Assembly: GCA_018396705.1 (NCBI GenBank) | Contig: JAGTQZ010000001.1 | Location: 1 to 64,000 of the forward strand | Source: Candidatus Bathyarchaeota archaeon | GTDB taxonomy: Archaea; Thermoproteota; Bathyarchaeia; Bathyarchaeales; Bathycorpusculaceae | Length of the DNA: 64,000 bases | Direction: 5' to 3' | Shown here: in pieces, positions 1-8,187 of the stretch | How positions within the stretch are numbered: position 1 is the stretch's first letter | How the letters are laid out: the number at the start of each line of letters is the position of its first letter | The notes under the pieces: generated by a model | What the model was told of the DNA's origin: nothing | Seen by the model: only the letters and a program-made list of their open reading frames with translations | The model's database searches: none | Program-made: the position numbers and the translations under genes

Positions 1-7
1 TTTACCC

Positions 8-277
8 ATGACAACTTTGAAAAAGGCGATATTATTAAAACGGAACCCGGAAGACAAGTCAGTTCTAAACAAGCTTTCACCGGAAGAAGCCTCCCGCTAC
101 ATAGAATCTGTTGACTTTTGCAATCCCCACATGCTTGTGAAAGACGAACGAAAGACAAATTTAAGAAAACAGTTTTTCAAAGAGTTATTTAATTCTCTTG
201 AAATCTACATTGTGAACACTGCTGCTCCAATAATCCAAAGCCATAAAGCCGTAAAAGAAGAAATTTTAGGACTATAG
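8..277 (+). CDS. Unrecognised protein, possibly the C-terminal part of a longer gene
   Basis: Eighty-nine residues, hydrophilic and mixed alpha/beta in character, with no motif I recognise. The reading frame is already open at the left edge of the window, so the ATG at 8 may be internal and the gene may begin upstream. Codon use looks like the neighbouring genes through to the TAG at 277. It ends 26 bp before the phosphofructokinase start, on the same strand, so the two may be co-transcribed. I cannot assign a function. Confidence 0.5.
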   Translation: MTTLKKAILLKRNPEDKSVLNKLSPEEASRYIESVDFCNPHMLVKDERKTNLRKQFFKELFNSLEIYIVNTAAPIIQSHKAVKEEILGL

Positions 278-303
278 GCTAATTGCCAATAGGACGGCTC
301 TAT

Positions 304-1266
304 ATGGAAAAAATTGGTGTTATAACAGCGGGCGGCGACGCTCCAGGGATGAATGCAGCGATCCGCTCTATTGTTAGAACTGCCATATTCCATGGACTGA
401 AGGTAGTAGGAGTAGAGCGAGGTTATGCTGGACTTATTAAAGGAAAGATCCGTTCTTTGGATGCGCGTTCCGTGAGCGGGATAATTAACCTCGGAGGAAC
501 AATGCTGAAGACTGCACGATGCGAAAAAATAAAAACAGAAGAAGGAATTAGAAAAGCTGCTGACACTTTAAAATCTAACAAAATTGACGGTCTCATAGTA
601 ATCGGGGGAGACGGTTCCTTTAGAGGAGCAAGCGAAATCTACAAAGCCAGCGGGATACCAGTGGTGGGAGTTCCTGCAACCATTGATAACGACGTCGCTG
701 GCACCGATACCACCATAGGCTTTGACACAGCCGTCAACACCGCTTTGTTCACCATTGACAGAATCCGTGACACCGCAACCTCTCATGAAAGAGTGTTCCT
801 TGTCGAAGTCATGGGACGAAAAAGAGGATTCCTCGCCCTTGCAGTTGGATTTGCCGAAGGAGCTGAATTTATTCTCATTCCGGAAATAAAATTTGACATA
901 GAAGCCATCTGTAAAAAGCTAAAACAAGGGCGCAAAAAAGGAAAAACTTCAGAAATAATCGTTATGGCTGAAGGTGCAGGGGATTCTTCACAAATTGTTA
1001 AAGAAATAAAGGAGCGAACAAGATATGATGTCCGTTTGACGGTTCTCGGCCACGCATTAAGGGGCGGGCCGCCCACAGCGCAAAGTAGGGTTCTCGCTAA
1101 TCAGTTTGGAGCTTATGCTGTGGAGCTTCTATTGAGGGGAACTAAGAAGAGGATGGTTGGCATTAAAGGAGGAAAAATAATTTCAGTAGATTTGGAATAC
1201 TCTTGGCAGAAGACAAAGGAAATAGATGAAAAGTTGTATCGTTTAGCTGAAATTCTATCATTTTAA
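304..1266 (+). CDS. pfkA: ATP-dependent 6-phosphofructokinase (bacterial PfkA type)
   Basis: Phosphorylates fructose 6-phosphate to fructose 1,6-bisphosphate, the committing step of glycolysis. About 320 residues, the normal length of bacterial PfkA. The N-terminal GVITAGGDAPGMN loop, the GGDGS nucleotide-binding motif (the Gly form usually marks ATP rather than pyrophosphate use) and the catalytic PATIDND segment with GTDTTIGFDTA are all present, as is the MGR substrate loop (VEVMGRKRGFLAL). I chose the ATG at 304 because the family begins MxKIGVxTxGGD; an in-frame start at 283 would add a poorly supported heptapeptide. The next gene is a glucan phosphorylase 14 bp downstream, so the pair would carry storage glucan into glycolysis. 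Many archaea use ADP-dependent or PfkB-type kinases instead, which makes this family noteworthy here. Confidence 0.93.
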   Translation: MEKIGVITAGGDAPGMNAAIRSIVRTAIFHGLKVVGVERGYAGLIKGKIRSLDARSVSGIINLGGTMLKTARCEKIKTEEGIRKAADTLKSNKIDGLIVIGGDGSFRGASEIYKASGIPVVGVPATIDNDVAGTDTTIGFDTAVNTALFTIDRIRDTATSHERVFLVEVMGRKRGFLALAVGFAEGAEFILIPEIKFDIEAICKKLKQGRKKGKTSEIIVMAEGAGDSSQIVKEIKERTRYDVRLTVLGHALRGGPPTAQSRVLANQFGAYAVELLLRGTKKRMVGIKGGKIISVDLEYSWQKTKEIDEKLYRLAEILSF

Positions 1267-1280
1267 AGATGTGAAGGAAA

Positions 1281-2957
1281 ATGACTCAAATGGGAGGAAG
1301 TCTGCTAAAACAGAGAATTGCTTACTTTTCTATGGAGATCGCCTTATCTAATGATATCCATACCTACAGCGGAGGCTTAGGGGTTCTTGCAGGCGACACT
1401 ATACGGTCAAGCGCGGATCTGAACATTCCCTTAGTTGCAGTTACGCTGATAAGTAAAAAGGGATACTTTCGACAAGAGCTAACATGCGATGGAAGACAGA
1501 TAGAACATCCAGAACCATGGGATCCCTCGCGATTTATGCAACAATTACCTGAGGAAGTTACCGTTCAAATTGAAGGCAGAAATGTCCACATTAAGGCTTG
1601 GCTATACACTGTAAAAAGTCCAATAGGTGGATCCATCCCAGTATATTTCCTCGATACTGATGTGGAGGGAAACAGTCCCGAAGACAGAGAAATTACTTCA
1701 TTTCTATATGGTGGTGATGAGAGATACCGCATTAAACAAGAGATTGTTTTAGGAATAGGCGGTGTTAGGATGCTAGAGAAACTACGAATCGACGTCCGCA
1801 AATACCACATGAACGAGGGGCACTCCAGTTTCTTGGCACTCGAACTCTTACGGAAGCATGAAATGAACGTCGATAAGGTCAGGAATATGTGTATCTTTAC
1901 TACGCACACACCCGTTGAAGCTGGGCATGACAAATTTTCATACAACCTTGTCCAAGAGGTTTTGGGAGAATTTATTCCGTTTAGCGTTTTGCGAAGTTTG
2001 GGTGGGCATGACAGATTAAACATGACTCTTCTTGCATTAAATCTAAGCAATTACATCAACGGTGTAGCGAAAAGGCATAAAATGGTTTCCAAAGAAATGT
2101 TTCCAAGCTATGAAATTCATGCAATAACAAACGGGATTCACTCTTACACTTGGACTTGTGAAAGCTTCAAGCGATTATATGACAAGTATCTTCCAGGATG
2201 GGCACATGAACCAGAACTGCTTGTGAGGGTAGACATTATTCCTGACGATGAAATTTGGCAAGCTCACCTTGAAGCGAAAAAGAATCTAATCAATTATGTT
2301 AATTCAGCGACAAACGCTGGCATGGATTATGACACGTTAACAATAGGATTTGCACGAAGAGCCACAGAATATAAAAGGCATACTTTATTGTTTTCAGATC
2401 TAGAAAAGTTAAAGAAAGTCACTAGAAGAGGCAGGATTCAGCTAATTTTCGCTGGGAAAGCACATCCCAAAGATTATGCTGGAAAAATGCTGATTAAACA
2501 AATATTTGACTATAAAGAAATTTTAAAAGATACCATCAAAATCGCTTATCTGGAAAATTATGATATGCACCTTGCAGCCAAACTAGTATCAGGAGTTGAC
2601 GTTTGGCTAAACACACCTCTGCCGCCCATGGAAGCATCAGGAACGAGCGGAATGAAAGCAGCCCACAACGGAGTAATAAACTTCAGCGTACTAGATGGAT
2701 GGTGGATCGAAGGATGGATAGAAGGCGTTACCGGATGGGCGATAGGGCCGGCTCCCGAAGAATACATGCCGATGGAAGAGCGGAAAACCAAAGAGCTTGA
2801 GGATCTTTATGGAAAATTGGAGTATGTAATTATTCCATTGTATTACCAACGTAGAGGAGAATGGATAAGAATGATGAAAAACTCAATAGGAAAAATCGCA
2901 AGCCACTTCAACAGCCACCGAATGATGCACAGATACGTGACCGAGGCATATTTGTAA
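1281..2957 (+). CDS. glgP: Alpha-glucan (glycogen/maltodextrin) phosphorylase, short form
   Basis: Releases glucose 1-phosphate from alpha-1,4-glucan by phosphorolysis. It is 558 residues, matching the short archaeal and thermophile branch (GT35) rather than the 800-residue animal/bacterial form. Recognisable blocks are the N-terminal IAYFSMEIALSNDIHTYSGGLGVLAGD, the substrate-site block YHMNEGHSSFLALE, FTTHTPVEAGHD, the ITNGIH segment, and the pyridoxal-phosphate lysine in EASGTSGMKAAHNG near residue 460. Start ATG 1281 has a weak AAGGA upstream. A start at 1302 after GGAGG would use a CTG codon and is less likely. It lies 14 bp after pfkA and is probably in one transcript with it. Confidence 0.93.
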   Translation: MTQMGGSLLKQRIAYFSMEIALSNDIHTYSGGLGVLAGDTIRSSADLNIPLVAVTLISKKGYFRQELTCDGRQIEHPEPWDPSRFMQQLPEEVTVQIEGRNVHIKAWLYTVKSPIGGSIPVYFLDTDVEGNSPEDREITSFLYGGDERYRIKQEIVLGIGGVRMLEKLRIDVRKYHMNEGHSSFLALELLRKHEMNVDKVRNMCIFTTHTPVEAGHDKFSYNLVQEVLGEFIPFSVLRSLGGHDRLNMTLLALNLSNYINGVAKRHKMVSKEMFPSYEIHAITNGIHSYTWTCESFKRLYDKYLPGWAHEPELLVRVDIIPDDEIWQAHLEAKKNLINYVNSATNAGMDYDTLTIGFARRATEYKRHTLLFSDLEKLKKVTRRGRIQLIFAGKAHPKDYAGKMLIKQIFDYKEILKDTIKIAYLENYDMHLAAKLVSGVDVWLNTPLPPMEASGTSGMKAAHNGVINFSVLDGWWIEGWIEGVTGWAIGPAPEEYMPMEERKTKELEDLYGKLEYVIIPLYYQRRGEWIRMMKNSIGKIASHFNSHRMMHRYVTEAYL

Positions 2958-3179
2958 AAACGCTTTTCATTTTCAAGTACCTTTTTTGACTCTTTAACAG
3001 TGGAGGGGACAGAAAACAACATCGCTGAAAGAATTATGCTTTTAGGAGTGTGCTCTATCGAGCGCGCCCTATACTACATTAATTCCATTGAGTTGCTTAT
3101 CTTATTCTTTGCAAATACCAAAGAAAAACTTCCTCAACCCAGTTTTAAAGCTAAACGGCTTTCTGTTAGTGTCTCCTAA
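2958..3179 (+). pseudogene. Possible transposase C-terminal remnant
   Basis: The stretch after the phosphorylase stop contains an open frame that reads VEGTENNIAERIMLLGV followed by a hydrophobic run and a TAA at 3177. The EGTxNNxAER pattern resembles the block near the C-terminus of DDE transposases of the IS66-like kind (NNxAERAI). No start codon with a ribosome site precedes it and the rest of the transposase is absent, so if the assignment is right this is a decayed fragment. The frame is by chance continuous with the phosphorylase stop. The remainder of this intergenic gap up to 3309 holds an A/T-rich stretch that may carry the subtilase promoter, but nothing else I can name. Confidence 0.3.
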
Positions 3180-3309
3180 CGGAAATTTGGGTGGCGATTG
3201 TTTTAGGTTTGTTCGTTTTACGGCTTAGATTGCTAATTCTGATTGTTGTTTCATAATTTTAAAATTTGACTTTGGAAGCAAAAATCAATAACTTTTGGAA
3301 GGAGTTTAA

Positions 3310-6300
3310 ATGAGGAAAAAGTTCAAGCGGGCCTTTTGTTCGTTTGTGGTAGTCTTTCTAATGTTAGCTGTTTGCAGCCAAGTTTTACTCGGGTTAAAGA
3401 ATATTCCCAATGTATCAAAATTAGTGAGTGACGCAGAGGACTTGAGCCATTCTGGAGCTGTCTTGCTTCTAGATGCCAATGGCAATAAGATTGTTGATTC
3501 TCTGGAACGGGAAATCCAGGAGAAGCCTTCGCAGATTATTCGAGTTCTAATACAGTATCGCAAGGAAGGAGGCTTCAGCAATTTTATCAGCGAGTTAAAC
3601 AGCCTCTTCCCCACTGTGAATGTTAAATATAGGTATACCTTAGTGAGCGCAATTGTTGTAGATGTGCCAGCTGAAGCTGTTTCTCAAATAGCAAAGCTTT
3701 CGAGTGTTTTGCGTATTGAACCGGATACTCAAGTTCAGATCACTTTGGATACTGCTGTGCCAGTGATTAACGCGGATAGGGTTTGGACTGATTATGGCTT
3801 TCATGGCGAAAGCCAGACAATAGCAATTTTGGATACGGGTATTTGGCCTGAACACCCAGACTTTCAAGGCAAAATTGTCGGGTGGGTTGACTTCATTAAT
3901 AGCAATCCAACGCCATACGACGATAATGGACATGGCACTATGGTTGCTAGCATAGCGGCCGGAGCCGGCGCTGGTTCTAACGGGACATATAAGGGCGTTG
4001 CTTACATGGCTAACATAGTTGCCGTTAAAGTGTTAGATGCTAAGGGCAGAGGCTACACAAGCACAATAATTATGGGACTTGAATGGGTTGCAGCGAAAAG
4101 AAACACATACAATATTACGGTTACTAATCTAAGCCTAGGCTCCATAGGTCCATCAGACGGCAAGGACGCCCTAAGCTTGGCCTGCAACTATCTTGTTGAT
4201 GAAGGAATAGTAGTTGTGGTTGCGGCTGGCAACTTCGGACCAAGACCATACACGGTTGGCTCTCCAGCTGCAGCGGAAAAAGTCATAGCTGTTGGAGCAG
4301 TTGACAGATCCTCAGATATAGCGAGCTTCTCTAGCAGAGGGCCAACACTAGACGATAGGTTTAAGCCAGACATATGTGCCGTGGGTGTAGCCGTAACAGC
4401 GGGTTCGCTACCATACCTAAAATATCCGGAGATGCAATGGCAAATTTACCGATCCGTGAGTGGAACATCAGCAGCAGCACCCATGATAGCCGGAGCTGCA
4501 GCCCTACTAAGACAAGCTCACCCAGACTGGCCTCCGGAAAAAGTTAAGGCGGCTTTACTGACCCGAACTGTTCAAAAAGGAGGTGGCATAAACAATGACT
4601 ACGGCTATGGAATCGCGAATGTATTCGAAGCCTTACAAGGGCCTAAGCCAACTTTGACGATAAACACGTGGAAGTTTATTAACGGTGTGCCAACATTCGC
4701 AGAAGCAAGAGCCTATGGACAAAGAAGCCCAGAGCCTTACGTTCTGGTGAGGGGAACGTGGTTTACGCCGAATTCACTGCTTACTTTAAAATGGGATAAT
4801 ACAACGATTCTTGCCGAGAACGTTCAAGTAGATGAAAATAGAGTCTTTGCGGTGAACGTTACAATTCCACGTTCAACATGGGGCATTCACTATGTAAGCG
4901 TTTGGAGGTCAGAAAACTTCATAACGCAGCATGTTTACGAAATCCTCAGACCAACTCTTGCATTTTCAGCGTCGGAACTTTTCCAGACAACGATTGACTT
5001 CGGAAGACCGGGAGTAACAATATGGGCGAGGGGAGAATACTATGACCCCAATGGTTCTGTAACAGTAAAATGGGATAACACAACAATCCTTGCTGCTGAC
5101 GTTTCAACAGATTCTAGTGGGATATTCAAAACGTCAATAACTATTCCGCTAGATGCAAGCGCGGGCATACACTATATCAGTATATGGAATGAAACTGAAT
5201 TTGCAACCCAAAAATTAATTCACATATTGAAGGTTACACCGGTAAGCGGAGTAATAAGCGAAAACACCACATGGACAAAATACGGCAGCCCCTATAATCT
5301 AACAGGACACCTAATTATTGACGAGTTTGCATCATTAACCATAGAGCCAGGGGTTGAGATAAAGGCAAACGGTTATAGAATATGGGTTAATTCAAACGCC
5401 AAACTTAACGCAACCGGAACGCCGTCTGAACCAATAATCTTTAACGGTACTGGAATTCAACTTCGAGATGTCGCAGAAAACGCTAGCATAACTATTAAAA
5501 ACTGTATAATCACCAAGGCTCAATATGGATTCTATGCTCCATCCACGCCATGCCGGCTTGTAAACGTAAACATATCAATTGAAAACTCCGTCTTTACGAA
5601 AAATGGCAAAGCCATATCCATGGAGGTGATCAATATACCTGTCGCTACCGTCTCGTTTTACATAGTTAACAATAAGATAGTAGAGAATTACGGTGACGCA
5701 ATAAAAATAGGATCTGGCGGGGGATTATCATTCAATGAAATTCGCATAGTGAATAATACTATTGTTTCAAACGATGGTAATGGAATTGTATTTTGGGTTT
5801 ATGGGATAAGTGGTGTGCTTGAAATAGCTGGAAACACCATAAGATCTAACGGTGGAGATGGCTTACGAATTTGCTGGTATAATTTTCCACCTATGCCCAT
5901 AACCAGAAATCACATAGCTTACAACAGCGGAGCAGGAATATTCATGTCAATACCTGGAACAACTTTTGGTGGAGATACAACACCTTTGATAACGCAAAAC
6001 TACATTACACGAAATGCTTATGGCATCGTAGTTTATAGAGGGGCTGCATCGGATGTCCCTGAACACATCCCAACAATCTTCTTTAACGACATTCACTCTA
6101 ATGCGTACTATGACCTTGAAATATTGAATACCGGGGATCGAAAGTACAATGCAACTTATAATTATTGGGGGACTCTAAGTGCTAACGAAATAAGCCAGAA
6201 GATATGGGATTTCTACGATGACTTCAGCTTGGAAAGGGTAGTTTACATGCCGTTCCTTAATATGTCCACTAGGGCTTCAGTGTTTGGATACTTAACAGAC

Positions 6301-6930
6301 TTTGCAACAGGATTTTCAATAGCGAACGCCACTATAGAAGCAGAAGGTCCAATCTACGTTTACAGCTACAGCAACGGCACCGGATACTTTATGATCGATG
6401 GACTGCTGCCCGGAGAATATGTAATCAAAATATCAAAGGAGGGCTATGAAACCGTAACATGGTTTGAAAGCGTTGGGGCAGCGCAGGCTTTTGAATCAAG
6501 CATAAGCATGAGAAGACTTGAAGGTTACGGTGAAGCAACAGTCGTTTTCGACGTGATTGTAGATGGAGAAACCTATCCTGTTGCCGTTACAACAAATTCC
6601 ACTGTTTCAGACTTCAACTTTAGCCTCGAACATATGCAAATAAGCTTCAAGGTTGCCGGCATTGATGGAACAACAGGCTTCTGCAATGTGTCGATTCCAA
6701 ACAGGCTTCTAGGAGGACCATACACGGTATTTGTCAACGACACTCCAATAACGCCCACAATAACAAGCAACAGCACCCACACATTCATCAAATTCACCTA
6801 CAACCACAGCGAAAAGACAATAAAAATCGTCGGAACATCAGTAATCCCAGAATTCCCCATGGCACTATACCTACCGATTTTCATAGCTCTTTCATTTATA
6901 GCCATAACCTTCAGTAAAAACCGTAAATGA
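3310..6930 (+). CDS. Secreted multidomain subtilisin-like serine protease (S8) with C-terminal membrane anchor
   Basis: A 1206-residue surface protease. Residues 1-28 form a basic-hydrophobic signal peptide; 60-145 look like an I9-type inhibitory propeptide. The S8 domain follows with catalytic D175 (ILDTGIW), H208 (NGHGT) and S387 (SGTSAAAP). Two tandem Ig-like repeats share the block KWDNTTILA (about residues 475-545 and 570-640), then comes a right-handed beta-helix region with many Asn/Gly turns (about 680-960), then a carboxypeptidase-regulatory-like beta domain (about 995-1060). The tail is VIPEFP, a hydrophobic helix and a short basic end (KNRK), like archaeal PEF-type sorting tails. 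The ATG at 3310 is preceded by GGAGT. The gene stands alone between a transposase scrap and a nuclease. It probably degrades extracellular protein. Confidence 0.92.
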   Translation: MRKKFKRAFCSFVVVFLMLAVCSQVLLGLKNIPNVSKLVSDAEDLSHSGAVLLLDANGNKIVDSLEREIQEKPSQIIRVLIQYRKEGGFSNFISELNSLFPTVNVKYRYTLVSAIVVDVPAEAVSQIAKLSSVLRIEPDTQVQITLDTAVPVINADRVWTDYGFHGESQTIAILDTGIWPEHPDFQGKIVGWVDFINSNPTPYDDNGHGTMVASIAAGAGAGSNGTYKGVAYMANIVAVKVLDAKGRGYTSTIIMGLEWVAAKRNTYNITVTNLSLGSIGPSDGKDALSLACNYLVDEGIVVVVAAGNFGPRPYTVGSPAAAEKVIAVGAVDRSSDIASFSSRGPTLDDRFKPDICAVGVAVTAGSLPYLKYPEMQWQIYRSVSGTSAAAPMIAGAAALLRQAHPDWPPEKVKAALLTRTVQKGGGINNDYGYGIANVFEALQGPKPTLTINTWKFINGVPTFAEARAYGQRSPEPYVLVRGTWFTPNSLLTLKWDNTTILAENVQVDENRVFAVNVTIPRSTWGIHYVSVWRSENFITQHVYEILRPTLAFSASELFQTTIDFGRPGVTIWARGEYYDPNGSVTVKWDNTTILAADVSTDSSGIFKTSITIPLDASAGIHYISIWNETEFATQKLIHILKVTPVSGVISENTTWTKYGSPYNLTGHLIIDEFASLTIEPGVEIKANGYRIWVNSNAKLNATGTPSEPIIFNGTGIQLRDVAENASITIKNCIITKAQYGFYAPSTPCRLVNVNISIENSVFTKNGKAISMEVINIPVATVSFYIVNNKIVENYGDAIKIGSGGGLSFNEIRIVNNTIVSNDGNGIVFWVYGISGVLEIAGNTIRSNGGDGLRICWYNFPPMPITRNHIAYNSGAGIFMSIPGTTFGGDTTPLITQNYITRNAYGIVVYRGAASDVPEHIPTIFFNDIHSNAYYDLEILNTGDRKYNATYNYWGTLSANEISQKIWDFYDDFSLERVVYMPFLNMSTRASVFGYLTDFATGFSIANATIEAEGPIYVYSYSNGTGYFMIDGLLPGEYVIKISKEGYETVTWFESVGAAQAFESSISMRRLEGYGEATVVFDVIVDGETYPVAVTTNSTVSDFNFSLEHMQISFKVAGIDGTTGFCNVSIPNRLLGGPYTVFVNDTPITPTITSNSTHTFIKFTYNHSEKTIKIVGTSVIPEFPMALYLPIFIALSFIAITFSKNRK

Positions 6931-6984
6931 ACCACCATTTTATAAACAAGCAAACCTCGCTTCCCTGTAATAAAAGGAAATACT

Positions 6985-7006
6985 GTTAGTCATCGTTAAC
7001 AGAAAA
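6985..7006 (+). repeat. Imperfect direct repeat, left copy (flanks nuclease gene)
   Basis: Twenty-two bases ending GTTAACAGAAAA match 8096-8117 at 18 of 22 positions. It lies 54 bp after the subtilase stop and upstream of the nuclease gene; the second copy lies 17 bp after the nuclease stop. It may be an insertion footprint, or a shared 3' processing or termination signal. Confidence 0.45.
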
Positions 7007-7055
7007 GATTAGTTGATGAAAATTTTTATCTGTAGTAGGTATTTTAGTTGTAATT

Positions 7056-8078
7056 ATGCCTCAGGAAATTCGGTTATGGGAAGTGAAGGATAGGGGATTG
7101 GTGGAGATTCCGAGGGATAGGCTCAGTTTTGAGGAGCGTTTGGAGGAATGGCTTGAGAATGACATTTCAATAATATCTGATGATTTGCTTGTTATCGGCC
7201 GGCAAGTAAAGACGGCTTTTGAGAAATACATTGATCTTTTATGTATCAAACGAAACGGCGATTTGGTCATAGTAGAGTTAAAGAGGGATAAGGCTCCGCG
7301 GGAAGTGATCGCCCAAATTCTGGAATACGCGTCATGGGTTGACGACTTATCCTATGATGAAATTGTTGACATTGCAAATAATTATCTTAAAGATAAGGAG
7401 GGAATTACTTTTGAAGAGGCTTTTGAAAGGAAATTTGAGGAACAGCTTCCAGATGTTTTAAATGAGTCCCATGAAATGCTTATAGTGGCTTCGGATTTAG
7501 ACGATCAAGGGGAAAGGGTAATCCGCTATCTTTCTGAATATGGAATTCGAATCAACGCCGTGACATTCAATTACTTTAAGAAAGGCGAACAGGAGTTCGT
7601 AGCAAGAGCTATGTTAATTCCGAAAAGTGCTGAAGAAGTACGGAAAACAAAAAGGAGGTACTATCTAACAGAGGAGGAGTTAAGAAAGATAGCCCAAGAA
7701 AATGGTGTTGGTGAACTGTATTCCATCTTAGTTAAGGGTCTTGAGTTGCTGTTTGACGATTGGGGGACAACCTTAAGTTCAGTAGCTTTTATTGGACGAC
7801 AAAATGGAAGAATGAACACAATATTTAGCATAGTGCCAGGTCAAAGCAGCCAGCAAGATGGATTAAAATTCCAAGTATACCTGAAGAGATTTGCAAGATA
7901 CTTTAATATACCCGAGGCTGAAGCTGAAAACATACTGCCTCAAAACAAAAGAGAATGGAAATTCTACAAAAACGCCCCACCAGAGTATACAGGATATGAA
8001 GGCTTCTTCAAAAATAAAGAAGAGATCGAAAGATTCCTAAACAAATTGCGAGAATTAAAAACAAAAGTTATGGCTTAA
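7056..8078 (+). CDS. PD-(D/E)XK nuclease-domain protein (NucS/DUF91-like)
   Basis: Predicted nuclease of 340 residues. The N-terminal third shows the restriction-endonuclease core: D60 in the YIDLLCI strand, E74-L-K76 in VIVELKR, and Q87 in the following helix (EVIAQILEYASWVDDL). This block is close to that of the archaeal NucS/EndoMS mismatch nuclease, but there the nuclease domain is C-terminal, whereas here it is N-terminal and is followed by about 230 residues I do not recognise, so it is not a canonical EndoMS. A TATA-like run (about 7022-7029) sits some 28 bp before the ATG, consistent with a leaderless message. The gene is solitary and bracketed by an imperfect direct repeat. Repair or defence roles are both possible. 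Confidence 0.8.
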   Translation: MPQEIRLWEVKDRGLVEIPRDRLSFEERLEEWLENDISIISDDLLVIGRQVKTAFEKYIDLLCIKRNGDLVIVELKRDKAPREVIAQILEYASWVDDLSYDEIVDIANNYLKDKEGITFEEAFERKFEEQLPDVLNESHEMLIVASDLDDQGERVIRYLSEYGIRINAVTFNYFKKGEQEFVARAMLIPKSAEEVRKTKRRYYLTEEELRKIAQENGVGELYSILVKGLELLFDDWGTTLSSVAFIGRQNGRMNTIFSIVPGQSSQQDGLKFQVYLKRFARYFNIPEAEAENILPQNKREWKFYKNAPPEYTGYEGFFKNKEEIERFLNKLRELKTKVMA

Positions 8079-8095
8079 AAACGCGCACCACCTCT

Positions 8096-8117
8096 GCTAG
8101 TCGCTGTTAACAGAAAA
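8096..8117 (+). repeat. Imperfect direct repeat, right copy (flanks nuclease gene)
   Basis: Second copy of the 22-base repeat seen at 6985-7006, again containing GTTAACAGAAAA, placed just after the nuclease stop codon and upstream of the mannosyl-3-phosphoglycerate synthase promoter. Confidence 0.45.
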
Positions 8118-8156
8118 AATAATCAGAAAAAGGCATATAGCAATTAATCTAAAACG

Positions 8157-8170
8157 TTTTTAAATTATTT
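8157..8170 (+). promoter_or_regulatory. TATA-like box for mannosyl-3-phosphoglycerate synthase
   Basis: The A/T run TTTTTAAATTATTT is centred about 25 bp before the ATG at 8188, and no Shine-Dalgarno sequence precedes that ATG. This is the arrangement expected for a leaderless archaeal transcript, and it supports choosing 8188 as the start. Confidence 0.5.
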
Positions 8171-8187
8171 TGAACACAATATTCCTC

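Noticed and set aside
2940-3179. Stop-codon readthrough from the phosphorylase into the transposase-like frame
   Set aside because: The phosphorylase already has its normal C-terminus, and the shared frame is a one-in-three coincidence.
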